A DNA stretch of 9,500 bases from G039029935 sp039029935 (GCA_039029935.1 JBCCFC010000459.1:1-9500); one strand, 5' to 3'. Numbered from the stretch's first letter, positions 1 through 7,251 are shown. Numbers and translations: made by a program. Notes: generated from the letters alone by a model not told the origin.

Positions 1-147
1 CCTCGGAACACCGCCGCGCGCTTCCGACTTCAGCAGCTCAAGGCTCGCTACAACGTCTATCAGTCCTACTGGCAGCGCATAATGCGTCCCCTTTTTCATC
101 TTCATCATTCAATCTTTCTTCGCTTCTTCTTCGGTTGGGTGCATTAG
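1..147 (+). CDS. 5' fragment of the malF-like permease gene, before an apparent frameshift
   Basis: This frame is open from the window edge to a TAG at 145-147 and encodes about 48 residues: a basic, aromatic stretch (FRLQQLKARYNVYQSYWQR) followed by the start of a hydrophobic helix (SIFLRFFFGW). It has no start codon in the window, so its true beginning lies to the left. The hydrophobic helix breaks off exactly where the downstream frame resumes with ALAVIDAVAVYLLY. Together they make one convincing first membrane helix. I therefore read this as the N-terminal part of the same permease, separated from the rest by a one-base loss near 137-141, and not as a separate gene. Restoring one G to the GGG run at 137-139 would join the frames. 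Confidence 0.7.
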   Translation, partial: PRNTAARFRLQQLKARYNVYQSYWQRIMRPLFHLHHSIFLRFFFGWVH

Positions 148-1643
148 CCGTCATTGACGCGGTGGCGGTCTATCTGCTCTACAACATGCTGCGTGACGGT
201 AGCATTGCACTGAGCGTTGTCCTTGCCATCGTCACCGTAATGCTAAATGTCGTTTTCCTACGTGAAGACCTCTATCCCTTGCGCTGGATTTCGCCGGGAC
301 TGGCGCTGCTCATTGTGATGGTCGCCTACCCCATCGTCTCAACGGTTTACACAGCCTTTACCAACTATGGAGATGGACATTTCTTGACCAAACCGTTATC
401 CATTCAACTCATTGAGAAAGAAACCTATTTGCCCGAAGGGGCAGCACTCTATGACTGGGTGGCCTATCTGTCGCCGGAGGGGAACTACTTGCTGATGTTG
501 ACCAACAGCGAAACAGGCGAAACGGTGGTTGCGCGCCCTGGTGTCGAACCAGAGCCAGCCGTGCTCTCGGCGTCCGGCGAGTTGCCTGAAAGTGTAGATG
601 GCTATCAACAACTTGATAAAATTGCGCGCCTGCGTCACACCAGCCAGTTGGTTGAGCTTGAGTTTGGTGTGCCACCCAACACGTTTCGTGTGAGTGACAA
701 ACAGATCGGCAAAGCGGCACAGTTCCAGCAACGCTATACCTATGATGCTGAACGCGATTTGATGGTCAATAACGAAAACGGCACACTTTATCGCCCTGTT
801 GAAGGGACATTTACGGCGGATAATGGTGAGATTTTGCGTCCTGGCTTTCGTGTACCCATTGGTGCAAGAAACTTTGAACGGCTTATCACCAGTCCAGGGC
901 TACGCGGTCCATTCCTGATTGTTTTTGTGTGGACGGTCGCCTTTGCCGCCCTCTCCGCACTCACCACATTTGCATTGGGGCTATTTCTGGCAATCATGTT
1001 TGATACACCAGGAATGCCTTTCCGCAAACTGACGCGCTCGCTGATCCTCATTCCGTATGCAATTCCTGCCTTCATCAGTGTACCCATCTGGGTCGGGTTG
1101 ATGAACCCCCAGCATGGCGTCTTTAGCCTTGCACTTGCCCAAATTTTTGGCGCGTCACCGCCTTGGTTTACCCATGCAGTTTGGTCCAAAATTGGGATTC
1201 TGCTGGTAAATTTATGGCTAGGGTTTCCCTATATGTTTGTCATTTCAACAGGGGCATTACAGGCGTTGCCAACAGATGTCTATGAAGCCGCTGACATTGA
1301 TGGTGCAAATCCAAGGCAAAAGTTCTGGACCATTACGCTGCCACTGCTGCTGATTTCGATTGGGCCATTGCTAGTGGCGTCCTTTGCCTACAACTTTAAC
1401 AACTTTGTTCTCATTGACCTCTTCAACGAAGGCAAGCCACCGATGAGCGGGACAGCGACACCTGTGGGTCATACCGATGTCCTCGTGACCTACACCTTTC
1501 GTCTTGCCTTTAGCAGTGGGCGCGGTGCAGATTTGGGCTACGCCGCTGCCATTACGGTTGCCATTTTTCTCATTCTGGTGGTGATTACATACTTCCAGTT
1601 CCGCTACACGAATATGTTGGAGGAGGTCTCTGAAAATGTCTAG
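135..1643 (+). CDS. malF: ABC sugar transporter permease, MalF type (main part; frameshifted at its 5' end)
   Basis: This is an inner-membrane permease of a carbohydrate importer of the maltose type (CUT1 family). The frame is open back to the window edge, and the nominal TTG at 135 has no ribosome-binding site, so it is probably not a real start. Numbered from that TTG, hydrophobic segments lie near 3-18, 24-42, 52-75, 258-289, 302-323, 352-378, 400-430 and 469-488. Residues 77-256 form a long hydrophilic insert between the third and fourth helices, which is the arrangement of MalF with its extracytoplasmic P2 loop that contacts the binding protein. The EAA loop that docks on the ATPase is seen at 384-403 (EAADIDGANPRQKFWTITLP). 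The gene overlaps malG by 8 bases, as expected for an operon. The sugar could be maltose, maltodextrin or another oligosaccharide; the sequence does not decide. The binding protein and ATPase are not in the window. Confidence 0.88.
   Translation: MGALAVIDAVAVYLLYNMLRDGSIALSVVLAIVTVMLNVVFLREDLYPLRWISPGLALLIVMVAYPIVSTVYTAFTNYGDGHFLTKPLSIQLIEKETYLPEGAALYDWVAYLSPEGNYLLMLTNSETGETVVARPGVEPEPAVLSASGELPESVDGYQQLDKIARLRHTSQLVELEFGVPPNTFRVSDKQIGKAAQFQQRYTYDAERDLMVNNENGTLYRPVEGTFTADNGEILRPGFRVPIGARNFERLITSPGLRGPFLIVFVWTVAFAALSALTTFALGLFLAIMFDTPGMPFRKLTRSLILIPYAIPAFISVPIWVGLMNPQHGVFSLALAQIFGASPPWFTHAVWSKIGILLVNLWLGFPYMFVISTGALQALPTDVYEAADIDGANPRQKFWTITLPLLLISIGPLLVASFAYNFNNFVLIDLFNEGKPPMSGTATPVGHTDVLVTYTFRLAFSSGRGADLGYAAAITVAIFLILVVITYFQFRYTNMLEEVSENV
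1621..1626 (+). promoter_or_regulatory. Ribosome-binding site of the malG-like gene
   Basis: AGGAGG lies inside the end of malF, 9 bases before the ATG at 1636. It fixes the malG start and fits translational coupling across the 8-base overlap. Confidence 0.8.
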
Positions 1644-2532
1644 CCTAGCAACAACAAACAGTCAGCAAATGGGGTCCATCAAACAGCAGCAACGCATGGG
1701 GCTGATCTTTCGCATACTCCTTGCGCTCATCGTCCTCTTCTATGCCCTATTTCCCATTGTCTGGATTTTTTCTGCGTCCATCAATCCAAACAATTCATTG
1801 GTCAATCAAACGCTGATTCCACCGCGCGCCAATTTGGATAATTATGTGGAACTGTTAACAAGCGAACTCTTCCCTTTCCGCCGCTGGATGTGGAACTCGA
1901 TTCGCCTTGCCACCATCACCACTGTCATTGGTGTCTTCTTCATCGCCTTTGCCGCCTATGCCTTTTCCCGTTTCCGTTTTCGTGGACGCCGTTCGCTGCT
2001 CCAAACCATTCTGTTGATCCAAGTCTTCCCCAACTTTCTCAACATGGTTGCCCTCTATCTCATTCTGCAACAAATTGGCCGCTATGTCCCCTGGCTGGCG
2101 ATTAACACACAAGGTGGGCTAATTTTGCTCTATCTGGGTGGTATCCTTGGTGTCAACACATGGCTGATGAAAGGCTTTTTTGATTCGATTCCGCGTGATT
2201 TGGATGAAGCGGCGAAGATTGACGGTGCGTCGCATTGGCAGACCTATTGGCGCGTGATTATGCCGCTGGTGCGTCCCATTTTGGTCGTGGTCGGGCTGCT
2301 AATCTTTGTGGGAACCTATTCCGAATTTGTATTGGCGCGTATCATGCTCCAGAGCAAAGAAAACTATACGCTGGCGGTGGGGCTGAGTCTCTTTATCCGT
2401 GACCAATATGCCAATCGGTGGGGCATTTTTTGTGCAGGGGCGTTGATTGGGGCTGCGCCTGTTGTGGTGATTTTCTTAGCATTACAGCGATATTTGGTGA
2501 GTGGATTGACGGCTGGCTCGGTGAAAGGGTAA
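1636..2532 (+). CDS. malG: ABC sugar transporter permease, MalG type
   Basis: This is the second permease subunit of the importer, 298 residues, close to the usual MalG length. It forms a heterodimer with the MalF-like protein in the inner membrane and binds the shared ATPase. The N-terminus is cytoplasmic and glutamine-rich (1-20). Six hydrophobic segments are seen near 23-47, 91-111, 121-146, 158-180, 213-236 and 263-284. The EAA loop is at 191-210 (EAAKIDGASHWQTYWRVIMP) and keeps the EAA-x3-G spacing of the family. The ATG at 1636 has a near-ideal AGGAGG 9 bases upstream and overlaps the malF end by 8 bases, so the two are one transcription unit. It is followed by a strong hairpin. The gene is intact, unlike its partner. 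The exact substrate is not shown by the sequence. Confidence 0.92.
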   Translation: MSSLATTNSQQMGSIKQQQRMGLIFRILLALIVLFYALFPIVWIFSASINPNNSLVNQTLIPPRANLDNYVELLTSELFPFRRWMWNSIRLATITTVIGVFFIAFAAYAFSRFRFRGRRSLLQTILLIQVFPNFLNMVALYLILQQIGRYVPWLAINTQGGLILLYLGGILGVNTWLMKGFFDSIPRDLDEAAKIDGASHWQTYWRVIMPLVRPILVVVGLLIFVGTYSEFVLARIMLQSKENYTLAVGLSLFIRDQYANRWGIFCAGALIGAAPVVVIFLALQRYLVSGLTAGSVKG

Positions 2533-2564
2533 GGCAGCTGTTGTTAGACAGCATTTCGACAACA

Positions 2565-2642
2565 AAAATCGTGTCGAGGGTTGAGGGAGCGCGAATTGGT
2601 TCTGACGTTCGTCTGCACTCCCTCAATCCTCGACACGATTTT
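2565..2642. terminator. Long bidirectional hairpin between convergent genes
   Basis: A 25-bp inverted repeat has arms at 2565-2589 and 2618-2642 and a 28-base loop. The only imperfect position is G2580 opposite T2627, which is a G-U pair in RNA. T-rich tracts follow on both strands (GATTTTATAC on plus, GATTTTTGTTG on minus). It sits between the ends of malG (+) and the DUF4352-like gene (-), the right place for a shared terminator. The stem and loop are longer than in most intrinsic terminators, so a small mobile or repetitive palindrome that settled here is an alternative. Confidence 0.75.
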
Positions 2643-2686
2643 ATACTTTCCAATTCAACCAAGAGCGTGGACAAACATCCAAAGCA

Positions 2687-3331
2687 TTACTCTAAACCCA
2701 ACGCTACATACTTAACCTGATCCCCAGTCAAACTCAAATTCGACACCATCGCCATCAGCTCGCCCACAACTGCCGCTGGGACATCATAGACATACGTACA
2801 AATCTGTGATGCTTCCGGAGCCAACGGCACGACGTTGCAGGCTTCTTCTTCGACCACATAGGACAGAGCATCCGCCGAGAAGACATATTTGGTCTCACTG
2901 CTGTCATAGAGATCAAGCCCGATGAAGGTCAGGTCTTCTTCGCCCGTGTTTGTCACTTCAATTGTTACCAGCACAAATGTACCTTCGGCTTTGAGATCGT
3001 CTAATGAGCCGCCGCCTTCGATGGTTGCTCCTTGGTTGAAAGCGTCGAGAAATGCCCAGCGCACATCCTCAACCATGATCTCTTGACTAAAGATGTCACC
3101 AGTGATGATTTCGGGTTGACTCGTGTCTGCTGAATCTGACTCGGCGGGGGCGTTGGCAGGGGCTGGCTCTTCCGCTGCGTTCTCTTCTTGGATCACAATA
3201 CCGCCGTCATCTTGACCTATGCCATCGCCAATTGGCTCATCCGCAGGTGGACCAGAGAGAAAGCCACGCAGCAAAAAGAAGGCGACAATCGCGATAATAA
3301 TAAATAAAGACGGTCCTCGTCGTTGTGTCAT
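2687..3331 (-). CDS. Membrane-anchored DUF4352-like protein
   Basis: This 214-residue protein is of unknown function. It has a short basic N-terminus (MTQRRG), one hydrophobic helix (about 8-26), a flexible acidic Ala/Pro/Glu linker (28-80), then a globular beta-rich region (about 85-214). That region contains TFVLVTIEVTNTGEEDLTF near 118-136, which is the strand pattern of the DUF4352 (telokin-like, Ig-fold) family: a partner-independent statement about how a quantity varies with 'normal' and 'tail' strands. Two cysteines (165 and 178) could form a disulfide outside the cytoplasm. The likely arrangement is an anchored extracytoplasmic domain; an uncleaved signal anchor fits better than a lipoprotein, since no lipobox cysteine follows the helix. 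No clear ribosome-binding site precedes the ATG, and no promoter could be assigned. It converges on malG across the hairpin. The DUF4352 link comes from visual recognition and is moderately sure. Confidence 0.75.
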   Translation of the reverse strand: MTQRRGPSLFIIIAIVAFFLLRGFLSGPPADEPIGDGIGQDDGGIVIQEENAAEEPAPANAPAESDSADTSQPEIITGDIFSQEIMVEDVRWAFLDAFNQGATIEGGGSLDDLKAEGTFVLVTIEVTNTGEEDLTFIGLDLYDSSETKYVFSADALSYVVEEEACNVVPLAPEASQICTYVYDVPAAVVGELMAMVSNLSLTGDQVKYVALGLE

Positions 3332-3534
3332 AAGTTATGGCTACCAATTAAATATACCAAGATATTTAACTGTACTCGCTTCGACCCACTCTTCCTCAAC
3401 ATGAGGCCTGGCATGGCGAGCTCACTAGGTTTGTGAACGGCGAGCATTTAACGTCCGATGTAGCTAATTCCGGACGACTAAAAGTTGAATTGGCTGATAA
3501 ACTATACGTTTCAACCGTAAAGCGGTATAATTAT

Positions 3535-4674
3535 CTATTGTAAGTTCTCAGGCAAATCAATCCCTAATGATGTGAGATATGTATGTAACTGCTCTTTATA
3601 TACACGTTCTGCGGCCAATGCCTGTGTTAACTCATCCGCACGTCGCTGTTCTTCATCCGCACGTCGCTGTTCTTCATCCGCACGTCGCTGTTCTTCATCC
3701 GCACGTCGCTGTTCTTCATCTGCACGTCGTTGTTCTTCATCCGCACGTTGTCGTTCTCTTTCAGTTTCCAATCGCTCCGCTCGAGCATGTGGCAAGATAT
3801 ATCCTTGGTAGACAGGATCATCTAGCAAGGTCCCAAGGTCTGGTTGCGTAAGGAGATGTTGACGACGAAATTGGAAGTCAGGCAGAACTGAACAGGTGAT
3901 GATGCCATTCAAAGGTTGAATGGGTTGATAAATACCGCTTGGGTGTAGTCGATAGAAAGCCGTTTCATTTGGTCGAGGAGGGCGGCTGTCATCCAAAATA
4001 AAATATTCGGTGACACCCGCATGGGCATATTCGGTTCGTTTTTCTTGTGTATCCCGTGTAATATGTTCTCTTCTAGAGTCTGAAACCAACTCGATGCATA
4101 GATCAAAAATGCCTTGATAGGAGTAGTCCCATTCCCCCAACTGAACAGGATTTGTATGCAGGACAATGCCGATATCGGGTCCACGAACTTGTGTACCGCC
4201 GCTGGATCGTGGAAATCCAAAGCCCATATCCGACTGAATGACAGTTGCAATCGGATTCACATACAAATAATCGTACAGTAGATGAAGAAACCATTTACAG
4301 ATTAAAAACTTTCTGAGTTGAGCCATTCTGGGTTTTTCCTCCAAGATGCCGTTATTCCATTCATAGAATCGCTCGGTTTTATCATATACTTTTGACCAAT
4401 AATCCTCAAGTGAGATTCTCAGACCATCCAACGTATCACCGTCTGCTAGCGAATCAAGTGTTGGACTATCCAGATCGATAGCATCGCATTGCGTATATGA
4501 TGAACCTGTCGTCCATCTTAGGTTATTGCTTGGAAGACGATTATCTAACGATGTATGGTCATCAAAATAATGCGTTTTGCGTTTATGCTTGGTTGCGTTC
4601 TTTTTCTTGATGACTGAGTTTGGGATAATTTTTTCTGCGACATCATCCAATAAAATTGTTTGGGTCGATTGCAT
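3535..4674 (-). CDS. Uma2-family (DUF820) PD-(D/E)XK nuclease-fold protein with heptad-repeat tail
   Basis: This is a Uma2/DUF820 family protein, 379 residues from the ATG at 4674. The open frame runs on to a TTG at 4710, but only the ATG has a ribosome-binding site (AAGGAG, 7 bases upstream). Residues 1-80 are a basic, polar extension not typical of the family. The core shows YEWNNGILEEKPRM (about 104-117), RGPDIGIV (164-171) and DLCIELVSDS (191-200). It then has D208-TQE-K212 followed by YAHAGVTEYFILD (216-228). Asp167, Glu195 and Lys212 match the usual nuclease triad, so the site looks intact. Residues 309-349 are tandem ADEEQRR heptads, predicted as a charged coiled coil, ending in a GIDLPENL motif common at Uma2 C-termini. 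Family members are abundant in Chloroflexota and Cyanobacteria. Their biological role is unsettled, and nuclease activity here is inferred from the fold. Confidence 0.88.
   Translation of the reverse strand: MQSTQTILLDDVAEKIIPNSVIKKKNATKHKRKTHYFDDHTSLDNRLPSNNLRWTTGSSYTQCDAIDLDSPTLDSLADGDTLDGLRISLEDYWSKVYDKTERFYEWNNGILEEKPRMAQLRKFLICKWFLHLLYDYLYVNPIATVIQSDMGFGFPRSSGGTQVRGPDIGIVLHTNPVQLGEWDYSYQGIFDLCIELVSDSRREHITRDTQEKRTEYAHAGVTEYFILDDSRPPRPNETAFYRLHPSGIYQPIQPLNGIITCSVLPDFQFRRQHLLTQPDLGTLLDDPVYQGYILPHARAERLETERERQRADEEQRRADEEQRRADEEQRRADEEQRRADEEQRRADELTQALAAERVYKEQLHTYLTSLGIDLPENLQ
3632..3757. repeat. 21-bp tandem repeat, six copies, inside the Uma2 gene
   Basis: Six head-to-tail 21-bp units start at 3632, 3653, 3674, 3695, 3716 and 3737. 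The first four are identical (TCATCCGCACGTCGCTGTTC plus a T); the last two carry two or three substitutions. Each encodes one heptad (RRADEEQ in some register). The length is a multiple of three, so copy-number change would keep the frame. Confidence 0.95.
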
Positions 4675-4681
4675 ATACAAA

Positions 4682-4687
4682 CTCCTT
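4682..4687 (-). promoter_or_regulatory. Ribosome-binding site fixing the Uma2 start at 4674
   Basis: AAGGAG on the minus strand lies 7 bases before the ATG at 4674. It is downstream of the in-frame TTG at 4710, so it rules out the longer reading. Confidence 0.8.
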
Positions 4688-4745
4688 TTTGTCAAAAACC
4701 AATACGTCAATAATACGTCATTGCTTTGTACCTAAATCATGGCTC

Positions 4746-4775
4746 ATTATACATGATAATTTAAGAACCTGTCGA
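4746..4775 (-). promoter_or_regulatory. Candidate sigma70-type promoter of the 3535-4674 Uma2 gene
   Basis: On the minus strand TCGACA (4775-4770, five of six matches to TTGACA) is followed after 18 bases by a perfect TATAAT (4751-4746). Transcription would begin near 4739, leaving a leader of about 65 bases before the ATG at 4674. Two copies of TGACGTATT lie in this leader (4701-4709 and 4712-4720). Confidence 0.55.
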
Positions 4776-4780
4776 TTTTC

Positions 4781-4813
4781 GTGAAATGGTCAATCACAGC
4801 TTGACCATTTCAC
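4781..4813 (-). terminator. Hairpin terminator after the serine protease gene
   Basis: A perfect 13-bp stem (4781-4793 with 4801-4813) with a 7-base loop begins 5 bases after the protease stop codon at 4818. On the minus strand it is followed by GAAAATC, a poor U-tract, so termination may be partial. Its position before the next promoter fits the end of the protease transcript. Confidence 0.6.
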
Positions 4814-4817
4814 AAAT

Positions 4818-6440
4818 TTAACTCCTCATCATCGGCACAGGGAAAATTTGGCTGCGCTCTGGTGCGGTCTCGTTGATGCGCAACGCACCGTCAATTGCCA
4901 TGTCACGATAGCCACGTGCGATGACAACAAGCCCATAGGACTGCCCTTTGAGCAATTGCTTGGGCAGGGTATAGCGTCCCCGTCGGTCTGTTTTGACAGA
5001 GGTATAGGCGTATTCGCGTTTTTGATCACGGATAAAGTCAGCCGTTTTGATACCAGGTTTGAGCGCAATGACCAGTGCCTCTGCCAGCCCTTTATTGGTG
5101 GCACGGTCAATCACTTGGCCGGATACCTCTGTGTCTTTGTCTTCCTGCAGTGAACCCACCGTGACCGCACCTTGACCGACAACGCTATCACGGACTTTAA
5201 TCGTCAGTTGATACTCACCATCAGGCAGGGCATCACGACTAGAAATTGCAAGGGTCTTGCGTCCTCGTGGTCCATCCTCCCATTTATCCGCTGCCTCATG
5301 CAATGATTGACCGTTATATGTCCAGTGCTGACTCCAATTGGTGCGATTGCGCATCCAGTCAAATTCAAAGCTGGCAAAAACTTGATTGACGCCGCTACGG
5401 AGAATGGCGGATGGATTGATGGGCATCCCATCACGTGTCACCTGCTCACAGAAGACCATATCCATGACAGTTGGTACGCGGCTATCCCCACTGATATCCT
5501 GTTGTGGTTGCTCTGGCGTCTCATCAAAGCGTTTGAGACCGCCTCCCGAACGTCGTCTTGAGCCGCTGCTAGAACTGCCACTGCTGGAACCACCACTACT
5601 GGAGCTACTTGGACGTTGCGTCGGTTGTGGTGCAGGTGCTTGTGCGGGTAATCGGCTCGGTGTGCCACCTGATATGTTGACGCCCGCTTTGGCAAGCAAT
5701 GGTTTGGCAAGGTTGACGGGACGGAGGCCGTTGATAAAACCGCCAATTGCCATTGGGGTATCACGTTGGTCAACACGGCCATCACGATTGGTGTCAACGA
5801 CAGGACGAGCATCTACGGGTGAAACCCCCGTACCTGCTGCGGCTTGCGTGGGGATGCCGACCAAAAAGCCTGTTTGGTTGACGGCTGTACCACCACTGTT
5901 GCCCCCAGAGATGGTGGCGTCGGTTTTAATCCATGCACGCCCATCGGTGACATCTTTCTGGCGTGTAAACCCAGAGACGCTGCCAAAGGTAAAGGTAACG
6001 GTGTCACCACCAATGCCCGGATAACCAAAGATTGACATCATGTCACCTAATTCAAGCCTATCTGAATCGCCCAGCGGAATGGAGGGCAGTTTGAGTCGTG
6101 AAATCGACTTGCCATCCATGCGGCGTACAATTTTGAGGACAGCTAAATCCATATGCGGTGCTTGGACAGTGATGTCGGCCAGATACGTGAGTGCGGGTGG
6201 CTCATCGGAGCGTTCGGTGATGGCAATGCCAAGTTTGTCTGCCTTGGGGGACGGCATACCCATTGCGCTTGGGTTGGCGACATGACAATTCGTGAGAATG
6301 ATGCCACGCGGGTCTACAATTGTCCCAGAGCCTGTCCATGCAGGTGAATAGTTGCCCAATAATCCTCGTTTCAGTGCAACAACCTGTACAACGGCTGGTA
6401 GAACATTTTTTATCAGTGTACGATCTATACCTTGTGCCAT
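4818..6440 (-). CDS. Trypsin-like serine protease with Ca-loop, Ig-like and carboxypeptidase-regulatory-like regions
   Basis: This is a 540-residue protein with an S1-type (HtrA/DegP-like) protease domain at about 1-250. The triad is visible: His53 in LTNCHVA, Asp98 in HMDLAVLK and Ser182 in SGGNSGG. Residues 216-227 (DTNRDGRVDQRD) match the DxNxDGxVxxxD calcium loop of dockerins and EF-hands, placed inside the protease domain just before GLRPVNLAKPLL. A linker rich in Pro, Ser, Gly and Arg (264-302) leads to a beta-rich, Ig-like region (about 325-430) with WTYNGQ and LPDGEYQLTIKV. Residues 438-535 resemble a carboxypeptidase-regulatory/CNA-B-like fold (VSGQVIDRATNKGLAEALV, then DRRGRYTLP). 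No PDZ domain is seen, which separates it from classical DegP. No signal peptide is visible, so location is unclear. AGGGAG lies 8 bases before the ATG. The YidB-like gene ends 15 bases upstream, suggesting one operon. The natural substrate is unknown. Confidence 0.88.
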   Translation of the reverse strand: MAQGIDRTLIKNVLPAVVQVVALKRGLLGNYSPAWTGSGTIVDPRGIILTNCHVANPSAMGMPSPKADKLGIAITERSDEPPALTYLADITVQAPHMDLAVLKIVRRMDGKSISRLKLPSIPLGDSDRLELGDMMSIFGYPGIGGDTVTFTFGSVSGFTRQKDVTDGRAWIKTDATISGGNSGGTAVNQTGFLVGIPTQAAAGTGVSPVDARPVVDTNRDGRVDQRDTPMAIGGFINGLRPVNLAKPLLAKAGVNISGGTPSRLPAQAPAPQPTQRPSSSSSGGSSSGSSSSGSRRRSGGGLKRFDETPEQPQQDISGDSRVPTVMDMVFCEQVTRDGMPINPSAILRSGVNQVFASFEFDWMRNRTNWSQHWTYNGQSLHEAADKWEDGPRGRKTLAISSRDALPDGEYQLTIKVRDSVVGQGAVTVGSLQEDKDTEVSGQVIDRATNKGLAEALVIALKPGIKTADFIRDQKREYAYTSVKTDRRGRYTLPKQLLKGQSYGLVVIARGYRDMAIDGALRINETAPERSQIFPVPMMRS

Positions 6441-6448
6441 AAAAATTT

Positions 6449-6454
6449 CTCCCT
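6449..6454 (-). promoter_or_regulatory. Ribosome-binding site of the protease gene
   Basis: AGGGAG (minus strand) is 8 bases before the ATG at 6440 and begins one base after the stop codon of the upstream gene. The tight packing supports translational coupling. Confidence 0.7.
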
Positions 6455-6455
6455 A

Positions 6456-7244
6456 TCAATCTGTTTCCCATGTATCGAGCAAATGCCCCAACTCACTTGC
6501 GTCTATGTTCTCGTCTGAACCAGCATCTCTTCGTGTGACTGGTTCTTCCTTTTCTGCAAGCTGCCCACCATTCAAGAGAACCATCGCCTCACGTAAACTT
6601 TGAGCCGCCTCTTCTTCATCCAATCCCGTCTGCTCGGCCAGCTGCTCGGTGACGCGCTGCGACATCAAGAAATCCGAATCGAGCAAATCGTCTAAGTCCA
6701 GTCCGCCACTGGGTGTGCGATTGCCAGCGTCGTCGCTCGATACGCCACCACCGTTGCGCACTCGCTCTACAATCAAAGAGACAGCAAAACTGACAATAAT
6801 GGACGCCATCTGCGGTGAGATATTCAACCGTTCGGCCAATGCATTGGTGATTGGTGCAAGCAGTGGATTTGCACCAACATTGTTGCGTTTACCACCCCCC
6901 AGAAAGAGTTCGAGCAACATGCCCAACCCGCCAGATAGGATACCACCACCTGACGAGGGTTCATCTCTTGGCATAGGCTGCGACGGGAACTGCTCAATCT
7001 CTTGTGGATTGCCCCAGCCGCCTTGTCGCTGTTCTGGCACTGACTCATTGCCGCCCAACGCCCCCTCTAAGAAAATCTCTAACAGGTCTCCCCATGGACT
7101 GCTATTGCCTCCGCTTGGGAAATTTTGTGAATTGTCTTGGGGCACAAGTTCAGGCAGTCCTTGAGACTCTCTTGGCGAGGGGAAGGGTTGGTTTGTGGGT
7201 TGACGATTGCTTTCCAATAATATTTCTAATAGTTCTTCAATCAT
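6456..7244 (-). CDS. Low-complexity protein with YidB/DUF937-like helical segments
   Basis: I do not recognise this as a named gene. From the ATG at 7244 it has 262 residues. The open frame extends to a TTG at 7322, but AGGAGA lies 7 bases before 7244 and nothing comparable precedes the TTG. The protein carries three copies of a short leucine motif: LLEILLES (5-12), LLEIFLEG (54-61) and LLELFLGG (110-117). They are separated by linkers rich in Pro, Gln, Ser and Gly. Then comes a helical stretch NALAERLNISPQMASIIVS (134-152), which resembles the helix-turn of YidB/DUF937 proteins. A second similar helical pair (VTEQLAEQTGLDEEEAAQSL, about 198-217) and an acidic tail follow. There is no signal peptide or convincing membrane helix; SIIVSFAVSLIV is short and probably buried. 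It ends 15 bases before the protease gene and is probably its operon partner, so it could be a substrate, chaperone or regulator of the protease. That role is inference. Confidence 0.78.
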   Translation of the reverse strand: MIEELLEILLESNRQPTNQPFPSPRESQGLPELVPQDNSQNFPSGGNSSPWGDLLEIFLEGALGGNESVPEQRQGGWGNPQEIEQFPSQPMPRDEPSSGGGILSGGLGMLLELFLGGGKRNNVGANPLLAPITNALAERLNISPQMASIIVSFAVSLIVERVRNGGGVSSDDAGNRTPSGGLDLDDLLDSDFLMSQRVTEQLAEQTGLDEEEAAQSLREAMVLLNGGQLAEKEEPVTRRDAGSDENIDASELGHLLDTWETD

Positions 7245-7251
7245 TAGTTTA

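Noticed and set aside
3452..3476. Inverted repeat CGTCCG/CGGACG downstream of the first Uma2 gene
   Set aside because: A 6-bp stem with a 13-base loop and no U-tract is too weak to call a terminator.
3632..3757. CRISPR-like array
   Set aside because: The units are head to tail with no spacers and encode heptads in frame.
3572..3851. Plus-strand open frames rich in Ser/Arg/Cys or His/Pro/Val repeats
   Set aside because: They are antisense readings of the 21-bp heptad repeat in the minus-strand Uma2 gene, with no ribosome-binding site.
5386..6024. 212-codon plus-strand open frame
   Set aside because: It is antisense to the protease gene, whose frame contains a full catalytic triad. The opposite-strand product is low in complexity and has no recognisable domain.
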